A DNA stretch of 64,000 bases from CAYUHJ01 sp964444365 (lineage in GTDB: Bacteria; Planctomycetota; Planctomycetia; Gemmatales; Gemmataceae), in contig CAYUHJ010000005.1 of NCBI GenBank assembly GCA_964444365.1, positions 1-64,000 on the forward strand, given 5' to 3'. Of the stretch, positions 1-8,080 are shown piece by piece. Both the position numbers and the translations under genes were made by a program. Each line of letters begins with the position of its first letter. Positions within the stretch are counted from its first letter, which is position 1. The notes beneath the pieces are model-generated. The model made no database searches. It was not told the DNA's origin and was given only the letters and a program-made list of their open reading frames with translations.

Positions 1-70
1 GGCGTATTGTGCGCGATTCCCCGCCGGGCGTCACGGAGAATCCGCGGCGGTCCGACTCCTCATCGCTTCC

Positions 71-559
71 TCATCGAGGGCGACTGGCCCGGAGTTTCCG
101 GCCGGCGTGGACCGCGCCGTCCAGGGTGGCCAGGAACCGCGACCGGTCCTTCGGCGTCATCGGGGCCGGGCCGCGGGTCGTGCCGCCCGCCTCGCGGACG
201 CCCTCCATCAAGTCCCGGATTCCCAGGGCTTCGCCCACGTTCGCGTCCGTCAGCAGCCGGCCCTTCGGGTCGACGACGAGCCCGCCCTTCGCCACGCACC
301 GGGCCGCGAGGGGCACGTCCGCGGTGACGGTGACGTCCCCGGCGGCGACCTGTTCCGCGATCCAGTCGTCCGCCGCGCCGAAGCCGGGACACACGACCAT
401 CGTCACGAGCGGGTTCGCCGGCGTTCGCATGGTCGAGTTCGCGACCACGACCACGGGCATCGCGTACCGGGTCGCCACGCGGTAGGCTTCGTCCTTCACC
501 GGGCAGGCGTCCGCGTCGATGAACAGGGTCTGCGGTCGTGTGGTGGTGGCGGGTTCCAT
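71..559 (-). CDS. YaiI/YqxD family protein (UPF0178, DUF188)
   Basis: This is a 162-residue protein of the YaiI/YqxD family, whose biochemical role is not established; the fold is thought to be nuclease-like. Visible family motifs are IDADACPVK (residues 14-22) near the N-terminus, TADVPLA (79-85) in the middle and GPAPMTPKDRSRF (130-142) near the C-terminus. Length and motif order match the family, so the gene looks intact. I start it at the ATG at 559, just before MEPATT, because a longer reading to 586 adds nine unconserved residues. It stands alone, with a G/C-rich palindromic stretch upstream. Confidence 0.9.
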   Translation of the reverse strand: MEPATTTRPQTLFIDADACPVKDEAYRVATRYAMPVVVVANSTMRTPANPLVTMVVCPGFGAADDWIAEQVAAGDVTVTADVPLAARCVAKGGLVVDPKGRLLTDANVGEALGIRDLMEGVREAGGTTRGPAPMTPKDRSRFLATLDGAVHAGRKLRASRPR

Positions 560-586
560 CCGGTCAGGATAGCAGGCGGAGGACAA

Positions 587-775
587 CCCCTCCCCCAGCC
601 CCCTCCCCGGAGCGGAGAGGGGGCTTTACTCCCTCCCCCTGGGAGGGGGGAGGGTAGGGGTGGGGGTCGCTTCAGTGGTGAGCCCACCCCCCACCCTAAC
701 CCTCCCCCACAATGGGGGAGGGGACCAGATTCGGAATCAAAAGGGGTTTCCTCCCCTCTCCGCTTCGGGGATGGG
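587..775. repeat. G/C-rich palindromic intergenic repeat (copy 1)
   Basis: The space between the YaiI gene and the methyltransferase gene is filled with runs of CCCTCCCC and their complements. It contains a hairpin at 700-722 (arms CCCTCCCCCA and TGGGGGAGGG, 3-nt loop). An outer pair has CTCCCCGGAGCGGAGAGGGG near 603-622 facing CCCCTCTCCGCTTCGGGGA near 753-771. The same arm sequence recurs at 17917-18005, so this is a dispersed element rather than chance composition. It could also terminate transcription of both flanking genes. Confidence 0.6.
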
Positions 776-787
776 TTGCTTTGACCA

Positions 788-1990
788 CTACAGCAGCCGG
801 GTGAACCGCTCGCCGAGGGCGGTTTCGATGTACGGCGTGACGCCCCAGAAGTGCTTCAGGTCGCGGTACTCCTGCACGAACGCCGGCTCGCCGACGCTCG
901 CCCCGCGGACGGCGCGGATCATCAGGTTCCGGGCCGTGTGTTCCGGGCTGACGAACTCGACCGCGTCCGTCCGGTAGCCCACGATTCGCAGGGCGAGGGC
1001 GCGAAACGCATCCGTGACGAGGTCGGCCGTCCGCTGGTGCAGGATGCCGTGACGCAAGATTGGACGCAGCACACTCGCCGGGCCTTCGGGCGTGATCGCG
1101 CGGTTCAGGGCGTGATGGCAACACGGCACGCTCAGCAGCAGCGGGGCGTCGCCGCGGACGGCCTGGGCGATCGCGTCGTCGGTGGCGGTGTCGCAGGCGT
1201 GCAGCGCGACCACGACGTCCGGCTTGGCGGGAAAGTCGCCGATGCGACCGCACGCGAACGCGGGGCCGTCGCCGAGCTTCGCGGTGCGGTCCACGCTCTT
1301 GCGGATCACGGCCTCGTTCACGTCCACGCCGAGGAGGTTCGCCGGGATGCCGAGCACGTCGTTGAGGTAGTGGTGCGCCGCGATCGTGAGGTAGCTCGAC
1401 CCGCAGCCGCAGTCGAGGATCTCGATCGGCCGGCCGAGGTCGCGCAACCCCGCGTCGCCGAGGACGTGGTTGAGGTGTTTGAGGAACTCGTTGATTTGCG
1501 TGAACTTCGCCCGCATCGTCGGCCGGACGCGGCCGTCCGCGGCGAGGATGCCCATCACTTCGAGCACGCGGTCGGCCCGGCCCTCGGGCAACGGCACGTC
1601 CTTGACGCGGTTGTGCGACACCGGGGTGTCACTCGGAACGGCGACCCGCTTCTTGCCGAGGTGGATCGCGCCCTTCTTCGAGACGCGGACGTCGAGTTCT
1701 TCCGTCGACGTGGTCACGTGGATTCCCGCGAACCCGACGGCGAGCAGGTCGGCGAGCGGCGCGGCGACTTCGCTCGGGGCGACGTTTTTCGTCGTGTCCT
1801 GCCTGGCGTCGAAGTACGAGAACTGCACCCGTGCCTCGCCCCGAACGACCACGGGGCGGACGACGACGCGAACCCACCCGTGCGGGTTCGTCCCGCGAAC
1901 GGCCCCCGCAAACGTGGCGCGCACGAAGCCGGGGCCGCTGATGGCGTCGGACAGGGTGCGGGACAGCGCGGCCGCGTCGAGGGGGGGCAT
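788..1990 (-). CDS. Class I SAM-dependent methyltransferase (Methyltransf_32-like)
   Basis: A 400-residue protein with a C-terminal Rossmann methyltransferase domain. Motif I is DCGCGSSY (residues 193-200), followed by the acidic loop GVDVNE (221-226). The stretch ALHACDTATDDAI starts near 262 and PCCHH lies near 289-293, as in the Methyltransf_32 group that includes TRM13-like and other RNA-related methyltransferases. The N-terminal 180 residues are less conserved and may bind the substrate. The substrate cannot be told from sequence. It ends three bases from the HEAT-repeat gene upstream on the same strand, so the two are probably cotranscribed. Confidence 0.8.
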   Translation of the reverse strand: MPPLDAAALSRTLSDAISGPGFVRATFAGAVRGTNPHGWVRVVVRPVVVRGEARVQFSYFDARQDTTKNVAPSEVAAPLADLLAVGFAGIHVTTSTEELDVRVSKKGAIHLGKKRVAVPSDTPVSHNRVKDVPLPEGRADRVLEVMGILAADGRVRPTMRAKFTQINEFLKHLNHVLGDAGLRDLGRPIEILDCGCGSSYLTIAAHHYLNDVLGIPANLLGVDVNEAVIRKSVDRTAKLGDGPAFACGRIGDFPAKPDVVVALHACDTATDDAIAQAVRGDAPLLLSVPCCHHALNRAITPEGPASVLRPILRHGILHQRTADLVTDAFRALALRIVGYRTDAVEFVSPEHTARNLMIRAVRGASVGEPAFVQEYRDLKHFWGVTPYIETALGERFTRLL

Positions 1991-1993
1991 CGG

Positions 1994-3509
1994 TTAGCGC
2001 GGCGACCAGAGGGAGCCGGTGCCGGGGTGCTTGGGGCGGAGGCCGCCGCCGGGCGGGGGGACGGGGCGCGGGCCGGGGGTGCGTTCCAGGCCGGACAGGG
2101 ACGGTGTCGACAGCGGGCGGGTCGAACGCATCACGCCGGGGCCGCCGGGCTCGCCGGCGCGGCCGCTGGCCCACTGGAACACGCGCCGGGCCGCCTCCGC
2201 CGCCTGCTTGCTGTGCGGGGCGACGTGCATCTTCTCCGGGGGCAGGCCCATGTCCATGCCCAGGCGGGCTTGCAGGATGCGGGCGATCATCAAGGCCGTT
2301 TCGCGGTTCGGCTGCCGACCGAGGCCGCGGAGGACGTCCAGGCCGTCCGGGTGGTTGGGGTCGTTCGCCAGCAGGATCTCGGCGGCCAGCAACCGCACCG
2401 GGCCGGGCTGGTCGACGTTCGTCATCCGGTCGAGCAGTTCCGGCGTGACGAGGTCGAACTCGTGCAGCAACCCGACGAGTTCCACCCGCAGGGCCGGCGG
2501 GTTCTGGGAGTCCGTGACCATCGAGCCGATCATGTACGGCAGGTCGGGCTGGTGGCCGATCTGGAGGGCGAGCGCGTAGTGGTCGGTCAGCGTGCTGATG
2601 GACCGGGTGGACAGCGGCTCGTTCTCGCTGGACCACGTCGTGAGGTCGCAGACGGCGAGGCCGGACAGCCCGCCGCCGGGGATCGGGAGCGGACCCTCGT
2701 CCGCGAGTTCGGGGTCGGCCAGGGCGACGCGGACGTGTTCCCGGACGACCGGCCAGTTCGCGTCGGCGAGCGTCACCACGGACGCCGCGGCCTGCCGGAC
2801 TTCCCGGGCCGGGTCGCGGAGGAATTCGGCGATGGCGGCGAGCGTTTCGGCGTCGGTGGCGGTGACGAGGGCGTGAATGGCCGCGGCCCGGAGCGACGGT
2901 TCGGCGGCCTGCCGGGCGGCCACCAGGACCATGTTCGCCTCCGCCGGCCGCCACTTGGTCCGCCCCTGCAGCACGAGCAACCCGGCGGCGCGGACTTCCG
3001 GCCGCGGGTCGGTCAGCAACCGCAGCGTCGGGCCGGCGTCTTCGTGGACGACTTCCCGGAGCCCCTGGACTTCCGGCAGGTGGTGGTACTCCGCGAGCGT
3101 CATCGGCCAGCGCGTGCGGCACACCAGCGACCGGCAGTGCCCCCGCGCCCGGCGGCGCGGCTCCAGCCCGGACCGGGTCAGGTCGTGACCGATCATCAGG
3201 CCGACCGCCACCAGGACGCAGAACCCCCGGCCGAGCCGGGCGAACCCGTCCGCGTCGTCGCGGGTGGCGACCCACAGCCAGCCCAGCGCGATGAGGTAAA
3301 TCGCGATGACGAGNNNNNNNNNNCTTCCAGACCGCGGGCCGGCGGACGAGTAACATGCCCCCCGCCCCGACGACGCCGACGCCGGCGAGCAGGAACGCGC
3401 TCGCCTCGTAGCGGAGGGCGGAGAACAGGAGGAGGACGGCCGGCGCGAACAGCAGGAAGAGTTTCACGCCGAGGGCGATCGGAGTCGGTGCGGGGGCGGA
3501 ACTGTACAT
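1994..3509 (-). CDS. HEAT-repeat-like membrane protein, interrupted by assembly gap
   Basis: The gene reads from an ATG at 3509 through a hydrophobic N-terminus (ALGVKLFLLFAPAVLLLFSA), then meets ten Ns at 3314-3323. It resumes in another frame with a further membrane segment (LVIAIYLIALGWLWV) and a long soluble part. That part has alternating short helices, for example VRQAAASVVTLADANWPVV and LRVELVGLLHEF, consistent with HEAT or armadillo repeats. The tail is Pro/Gly-rich. The frame change coincides exactly with the Ns, so I treat this as one gene with unknown bases in the gap. A scaffold role at the membrane is inference; no catalytic motif is visible. Confidence 0.6.
3314..3323. other. 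Assembly gap (10 Ns)
   Basis: Ten undetermined bases lie inside the HEAT-repeat membrane protein gene. The round number suggests a placeholder gap of unknown true length. The reading frame on the two sides does not match across ten bases. Confidence 0.95.
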
Positions 3510-3673
3510 GAAGATGGCCCACCGCCCCCGGCCGCGCCCGCGGCCCCGGGCGAGCAGGGCGGGCGACGATCGATGGGGACTGACTTCAACCTAATCCAAT
3601 TCTCGCGACGGGTCAACTTGTCGGGCCGCGAGCGGGAACACCGGCGGGCGGGCGGGTCGGGTCAGGCAACCGA

Positions 3674-4624
3674 CTACCGGACCTGGCCGCGGGCGGTGCC
3701 GAACCCGGACGACCGCGTGTCCGCCAGGTTGATCGGGTTCGCCCCGCGGATGTCCGGGCGGGTGAAGAAGTAGTCGAAATCCTTTTGCGGCAGTGTCTCG
3801 TTCACCTTCGCCCGGCCGAGGACCATTTCCATTTTGAACTTCTGCTGCGGCCATTCCAGCACGACGCGCGTCGGAATCTGCACCGTCACCGGTTGCCCGC
3901 CGGTGGGGTCGGTGGTCGTCACGTTGCGGACTTCCTTCACTTCCGCTGTCGCAACCGTCTTCCGGTTCGCGTCCTGCACGACGTGTTTCATCACCTGCGG
4001 CCGGTCGCCGCCGGCGCGGTCGCCGGCGAACACGATCGTCTTGCGAACGGCTTCGCCGTTCGGCGTTTTGGCGTCGAACGACAGGAAGTACACCCGCTCC
4101 TTCTGGTTCGCGTCGATCGCGTACTGCGCGTTCGGGTCGTAGGTGGACATGCCCAGCGCTTCGAGCACCCACGCCGGCTCGAACGGGACCGGGAGGCTGG
4201 CCTTGCCGCGGGCGAAGTCCTCGTGCGAGCAGTACACGAAGGTTTGCTGCGGCCGCTTGACGTACATCCAGAACTCGCGGTCGTTGGAGCCGACGTCGGC
4301 CTCGGTGCCGCTGGTGAGGATGTGGCCGGAGATCACGCGGAAGTTCCGCGGCCGGGAGCAGACCAGGGTCCCCTCGTTGAGCCGGGGCAACTCGCCGTTC
4401 TCGTCGGTCACCTTGAGGGAAACGTCGTCGTAGCGGACGGACTGAAGGTGAGCGGCTTGCGTGTTCAAGTAGGAGACGAACTTTTCCGAAGGGAGGTCGG
4501 CGATCGGACCCGTGCCGATCCCTTCCTTCTGCTTGGGCTTCACGCCGATGCGGTTGAGGAAGTCGCAGCCGGAACCGCCGAGGCAGACGGCGAACAGGGC
4601 GAGGAGGAGGAATTTGTCCCGCAT
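3674..4624 (-). CDS. Predicted lipoprotein, possibly LolA/LolB-like fold
   Basis: A 316-residue protein with a lipoprotein signal peptide: MRDKF, a hydrophobic stretch, then the lipobox GGSGC near residues 16-20. It should therefore be anchored by a lipid at Cys20. The rest is a single beta-rich domain with repeated phrases about 8-12 residues long, such as RPRNFRVISG, REFWMYVKRP and RVVLEWPQQKFKM. This recalls the LolA-like fold of proteins that carry lipids or lipoproteins, but I see no decisive motif. It lies 76 bases downstream of a same-strand conserved hypothetical gene, and the spacer is filled by a palindrome. Function unknown. Confidence 0.65.
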   Translation of the reverse strand: MRDKFLLLALFAVCLGGSGCDFLNRIGVKPKQKEGIGTGPIADLPSEKFVSYLNTQAAHLQSVRYDDVSLKVTDENGELPRLNEGTLVCSRPRNFRVISGHILTSGTEADVGSNDREFWMYVKRPQQTFVYCSHEDFARGKASLPVPFEPAWVLEALGMSTYDPNAQYAIDANQKERVYFLSFDAKTPNGEAVRKTIVFAGDRAGGDRPQVMKHVVQDANRKTVATAEVKEVRNVTTTDPTGGQPVTVQIPTRVVLEWPQQKFKMEMVLGRAKVNETLPQKDFDYFFTRPDIRGANPINLADTRSSGFGTARGQVR

Positions 4625-4639
4625 GGAGCAATCTCTTGT

Positions 4640-4688
4640 GGCACCGGTCTTCGGCCGGTGATACCGACACCGGCCGGAGGCCGGTGCC
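4640..4688. repeat. Paired palindrome (REP-like), CACCGG type
   Basis: Arms at 4640-4660 and 4668-4688 match in 19 of 21 positions as an inverted repeat. Each arm is itself a small hairpin (CACCGG, loop, CCGGTG). This is the paired architecture seen in REP/BIME elements. It sits between two same-strand genes and may stabilise or terminate the upstream transcript. Confidence 0.6.
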
Positions 4689-4700
4689 GCAATTCGAGAC

Positions 4701-5192
4701 TCAATCCCACCCGAGCACCCGGAACACCTCGTCCTGCACGGCGGTGATCTCCGCCTCGTTCAACCGCGGGTCGGGCACCTCGTGCCGGGTTCCGGTCTTC
4801 GCGTCGCGGACGATCAGCACATGCGACCCGTCCGCGTTCCGCCGGGCGTCCTCGAACTTCAGCCGCTTCCGCCGCATGAGCAGCAGTGCGACCACGTACC
4901 GGAAGTTCACCCGCGCCGGGTCCGGGGAGCCGGCCAGGTGCGAGAAGCAGTCGACCAGCAACTCGTCGTTGAAGATCGGCTTTCTCGGCCGGTCGCTGGC
5001 GGGAATTCGGCCCGCCCAGAACGCGATCGCCCCGGGCGGCGGCCCCTGCCAGGCATCCGCCGCGAAATCGGTCCGCACGAACTTCCCGTCCGCGTCCACC
5101 AGCGCCCCGTAGAACCGGTCGCCGGGGTGCAGTTCCCGGCCGGTCGCGGCACAGCGGCGGGTCGGCCCCTGGATCTCGAAGTCGGTCGCCAC
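4701..5192 (-). CDS. Conserved hypothetical protein
   Basis: A 163-residue soluble protein with no signal peptide or membrane segment. It opens with RCAATGRELHPGDRFYGALVD, a pattern with Cys near residue 14 that looks like the start of a small beta-barrel or a degenerate zinc knuckle. A helical part follows with VVALLLMRRKRLKFEDARR, then a conserved-looking end (RLNEAEITAVQDEVFRVLG). I do not recognise the family. It lies just upstream of the lipoprotein gene on the same strand, so the pair may form one operon in which this cytoplasmic protein accompanies the exported one. Confidence 0.6.
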   Translation of the reverse strand: MATDFEIQGPTRRCAATGRELHPGDRFYGALVDADGKFVRTDFAADAWQGPPPGAIAFWAGRIPASDRPRKPIFNDELLVDCFSHLAGSPDPARVNFRYVVALLLMRRKRLKFEDARRNADGSHVLIVRDAKTGTRHEVPDPRLNEAEITAVQDEVFRVLGWD

Positions 5193-5328
5193 GCCCGCAC
5201 TCCATGCTACGCCCGCGTCGGGCCGGGAAACAACGGTTGCGACGGGGGTTGACCCCGTCGCGGGGTGTCGGACGCGCGGAGGATTCCGGTCGGGGAATCT
5301 GGGGCGGTTGTGTCGAGTCTCGCCATCA

Positions 5329-5395
5329 GCGAGCCGCGGATGCCAGTCCGCGGGTCATCGCGGTCGCCACCCGCGGACTGGCGTCCGCGGCTCGC
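5329..5395. repeat. Paired palindrome with GCGAG ends (copy A)
   Basis: Two 27-bp arms (5329-5355 and 5369-5395) form an inverted repeat with one mismatch and a 13-base spacer. Each arm contains its own hairpin: CCGCGGA, loop TGCCAG, TCCGCGG. The outer GCGAG and the loop core GCCAG are shared with the copy at 37903-37967. It lies just downstream of the redoxin-like gene (stop at 5403), where it could act as a transcript end. Confidence 0.7.
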
Positions 5396-5402
5396 CGAGC
5401 CC

Positions 5403-6890
5403 TCATCTCTTGAGCATCCCCTCGACCTGCTTCCGGATCAGCCCGACCGTTTCGTTGCCGTACCCCTCGAACTGGAACGCGAGGTTCCCGGTCGGGTCGA
5501 CGACGAAGAACCGCGGGAACGAGTCGATCGTGTAGCGCTCCCGCACGGCCGTGCCGTCGAGGACGGGCATCGTCAGCAGCAGGTCGTCCTGTTGCCGTTT
5601 GCCCCCGGCCGCGGCGTCCGCCCCGATGGCCAGGGCGACGACTTCGACCTTGCCGGCGTACCGCTTGTGCAGGGCTTCCGTCACCCGCAGGGCCGCCGCC
5701 GACAGCTCCACTTCGGGCTTGAAGAAGACCAGCACGACGGGCTTTCCCTTGGCCGCGGCGAGGCGGAACGGGTCGGTGCCGCCGCCGAGCCGCGGGGCGA
5801 CGAAGTCCGGGGCGGGCTTGCCGAGCTCCGGCGGTTCCGGGCGGGCGGTGTAGGACGCGGTGATGACCGCGGCGGACGGGATCGCTTCCCCGTTGGCGGC
5901 GGCCTCGCACCGCCGGCGGACCGCGGCGATCGCGTCGCGGAAGCCGCCGGGGGCCGGGTAGTCCTCGACGAACCGGTCGATCTTCGCCGTGCGGGCGAGG
6001 TACTCCACCGGCTCCGTCTTCGCCTTCGACTGCAGGTGCGCGAATTCCACGGCGAAGCAGTAGGCCGCTTCCGCTTCCCGGCGGACGTCGGCGAACCGGG
6101 CCCCGACGTACCGTTGCGTCGGCTGGAGCTCGAACTTCACGTCGACCCAGCCGACCACGTCCTTCCCTTCGCGCTTCTCGACGACGCGGCGGACGGCACA
6201 GGCGTAGCCGTCGGCCGGGGCGGCGAGCACCGCCTCGCGGCGACGCCAGCCGGTCGGGGCGACGGCGGGCTTGTCGTAGCCGTCCGTTTGCTGGGCGACG
6301 TGGAGTTCGACGCACCGGCTGCCGTTCCAGATCGCTTCCTTGATGGCCCACCACCCGACCGGGGGGCGGTCGCCGTCCGGGGCGTCCCACTGGTCGCCGG
6401 CCTTGACCGTCTTGACGGGCAGCGGCACGAACATGCCGAGTTCCAGGACCGGCGGCGCGTCCAGCGGCATCGGCGGGGCCGGCCGCGTGGGGGTGTCCGC
6501 CCCGAGGGGGACGGGCGGCGGCCCGGCCTTCGGGGCGAGCAGCGCACACCGGCCGCGGCCGTCGACGCGGACCAACTCGACCCGCACCGACGCGGCCGTG
6601 GCGTCCGCCTTCGTCCCGCTGACGGCGGTCACGGCCCCCGCGACGACGGGATCGGCCTTCGGCCGCACCTTGGTGATGACGGCGCAGTCCGCGTGCTCCT
6701 TCTCGGCGGCGAGGACGAGGACGCGGACTTCGAGTTCGGACACCTTGCGGAACCGGTTGCCGATGCGTTCGCTCGCCTCCGTCACTTCGCCGCGGTAGAC
6801 GAGTTCGTCCCCGCGGGCGAGGCGGGGGGCGGAGACGGCGGGGCCGTCCGGGGACGCGGCGAGCGCGAGAGCCAGCAAGATCGGGGGCAC
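5403..6890 (-). CDS. Secreted protein with thioredoxin-like (AhpC/TSA) C-terminal domain lacking active cysteines
   Basis: A 495-residue protein starting with a short signal-like stretch (MPPILLALALAAS). The first 340 residues form a planctomycete-type domain of unknown role. From about residue 350 comes a redoxin domain: LGKPAPDFVAPRLGG, then KPVVLVFFKPEVELSAAALR, and later FPRFFVVDPTGNLAF with the cis-proline region. In active thioredoxins and TlpA proteins VFF is followed by a WCxxC or TxxC centre. Here the place is taken by KPEVELSA and the domain has no cysteine there. It is therefore probably not a thiol oxidoreductase; binding or structural roles are possible. It appears monocistronic. 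Confidence 0.75.
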   Translation of the reverse strand: MPPILLALALAASPDGPAVSAPRLARGDELVYRGEVTEASERIGNRFRKVSELEVRVLVLAAEKEHADCAVITKVRPKADPVVAGAVTAVSGTKADATAASVRVELVRVDGRGRCALLAPKAGPPPVPLGADTPTRPAPPMPLDAPPVLELGMFVPLPVKTVKAGDQWDAPDGDRPPVGWWAIKEAIWNGSRCVELHVAQQTDGYDKPAVAPTGWRRREAVLAAPADGYACAVRRVVEKREGKDVVGWVDVKFELQPTQRYVGARFADVRREAEAAYCFAVEFAHLQSKAKTEPVEYLARTAKIDRFVEDYPAPGGFRDAIAAVRRRCEAAANGEAIPSAAVITASYTARPEPPELGKPAPDFVAPRLGGGTDPFRLAAAKGKPVVLVFFKPEVELSAAALRVTEALHKRYAGKVEVVALAIGADAAAGGKRQQDDLLLTMPVLDGTAVRERYTIDSFPRFFVVDPTGNLAFQFEGYGNETVGLIRKQVEGMLKR

Positions 6891-7339
6891 GGCGAAACCC
6901 TCGGAGGCGGTGGGGGCCGAACGCGACCGGGGGCTATACGCCCCCCCGCCGCCCGCCGCAACCCCGGTTCCCGCGTCCCCCCTCGTGCCCCAGAGCGGTT
7001 CCTTGATTCACTCCACTTGAGCCCGATCGGGGCTTTCGCCTCCTCGGGTCGGGCCCGCACCCGCGCGATCGCGGCGACCCGACTCTCTGCCTTCGCCCCC
7101 GAGGACAAGTACGTCGGTCATCGTGTGGAAGGTCGGAAGCCCCGCCGAGGCGGTGTTCCGCGTCGAGAACCACGGACGACCTGCGGAGCGTGAACGGCCA
7201 GATCGAATTCCTCCTCCGCCAAGCCCTCGCCCGGCGCGGCGTCCCCCTTGCGACCCCGCGCACCCCGTCGCTGACCCACCCGCCGACGCGGGCCGGGGTG
7301 TGGTAGAATAGCCGCACGTCCCCGGCTCCGAGGCTCGCC
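6891..7339. other. Long intergenic stretch with a probable gene remnant
   Basis: This 449-base gap separates the divergent redoxin-like and Uma2 genes. The only coding-like signal is a short plus-strand segment near its 3' end (7163-7306), listed separately. The rest shows no convincing gene, RNA or repeat. Confidence 0.5.
7163..7306 (+). pseudogene. Remnant of a ribbon-helix-helix (Arc/CopG-like) antitoxin-type gene
   Basis: Reading from 7163 in frame to the stop at 7304-7306 gives TTDDLRSVNGQIEFLLRQAL followed by ARRG and a Pro/Thr tail. LRSVNGQIEFLLRxAL is the typical second helix and C-terminus of small Arc-type ribbon-helix-helix proteins of planctomycetes. The expected N-terminal strand and first helix are not found upstream in the same frame, and no start codon with a ribosome-binding site is present. 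I therefore regard it as a decayed 3' end lying in front of the Uma2 gene. Confidence is moderate because the piece is short. Confidence 0.45.
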
Positions 7340-8011
7340 ATGTCACTCACGTTCACCCACAACAGCGGGGAAATGACGGTCCCGAGCGTTCTCCCCACGA
7401 CCCTCGCCGAGTTCCGGGAGTGGGTCGGGAACAGCGACCTGCCCGAGAAGACCCGCGTTTGCTTCTACAACGGCAAGGTGTGGATCGACATGAGCAACGA
7501 ACAGCTCTTCACCCATGCGGCTCTGAAGGGGGTCATTTTTGCGGTGTTGTTCGAGTTGGCTCGTGCGGGAAAACTCGGGCGATGTTTCCCCGACGGGGTG
7601 TTACTCACCAACGAGACGGCTAACGTGTCGAACAACCCGGATGGGGTGTTCGTGTCGTATGCCGCCTTGGAAGCGGGCCGCGTGGCCTGGACGCCGGGGA
7701 AGACCGACGGGTACGTCGAGATCGTGGGATCGCCGGACCTGGTTGTCGAAGTCGTGAGCAAGAGTTCCGTCCGTAAGGACACCGTCGTACTCCGGGAGGC
7801 GTACTGGGAAGCGGGCATTCCCGAGTACTGGCTCGTCGACGCGCGAGCGGAGAACCCGAACTTCCGAATCCTCAAATCGACTCCGAGCGGATACGCCGAA
7901 ACCCGCAAGGTCGCGGGCTGGCAGAAGTCCGCCGTTCTGGGCAAATCCTTCCGCCTCGTCCGCGGCAGCGATCCCCTTGGCGACCCCGAATTCACGCTCG
8001 AAGTGAAGTGA
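7340..8011 (+). CDS. Uma2 family endonuclease (PD-(D/E)xK fold, DUF820)
   Basis: A 223-residue protein of the Uma2/DUF820 family, a restriction-endonuclease-like fold common in cyanobacteria and planctomycetes whose cellular role is unclear. Family hallmarks are visible: VCFYNGKVWIDMS early on, NPDGVFVSYAAL, then SPDLVVEVVSKSSVRKD with the acidic catalytic positions, and AGIPEYWLVDAR. It starts at the ATG at 7340, the first in-frame methionine after the presumed promoter area. These genes are often multicopy and mobile; another member lies at 48328-48915. Confidence 0.9.
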   Translation: MSLTFTHNSGEMTVPSVLPTTLAEFREWVGNSDLPEKTRVCFYNGKVWIDMSNEQLFTHAALKGVIFAVLFELARAGKLGRCFPDGVLLTNETANVSNNPDGVFVSYAALEAGRVAWTPGKTDGYVEIVGSPDLVVEVVSKSSVRKDTVVLREAYWEAGIPEYWLVDARAENPNFRILKSTPSGYAETRKVAGWQKSAVLGKSFRLVRGSDPLGDPEFTLEVK

Positions 8012-8040
8012 TTCGCCTCCCCTCGGGTTTGGGCTATACT
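8012..8040 (+). promoter_or_regulatory. Putative sigma-70 promoter of the BadF-type kinase gene
   Basis: A TATACT hexamer at 8035-8040 lies 17 bases after TTCGCC (8012-8017), about 40 bases before the ATG at 8081. Spacing is ideal and the -10 box is strong; the -35 box is weak. It starts at the very end of the preceding Uma2 gene. Confidence 0.45.
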
Positions 8041-8080
8041 TCGGGGCACACTCTCCCCGCCCGCCCCGCACGAGCCTGGA

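Noticed and set aside
851..3511. A very long plus-strand open frame opposite the methyltransferase and HEAT-repeat genes
   Set aside because: It is the antisense frame of two recognisable minus-strand genes, rich in Arg, Gly, Val and His, with no motif of its own; high GC removes stop codons.
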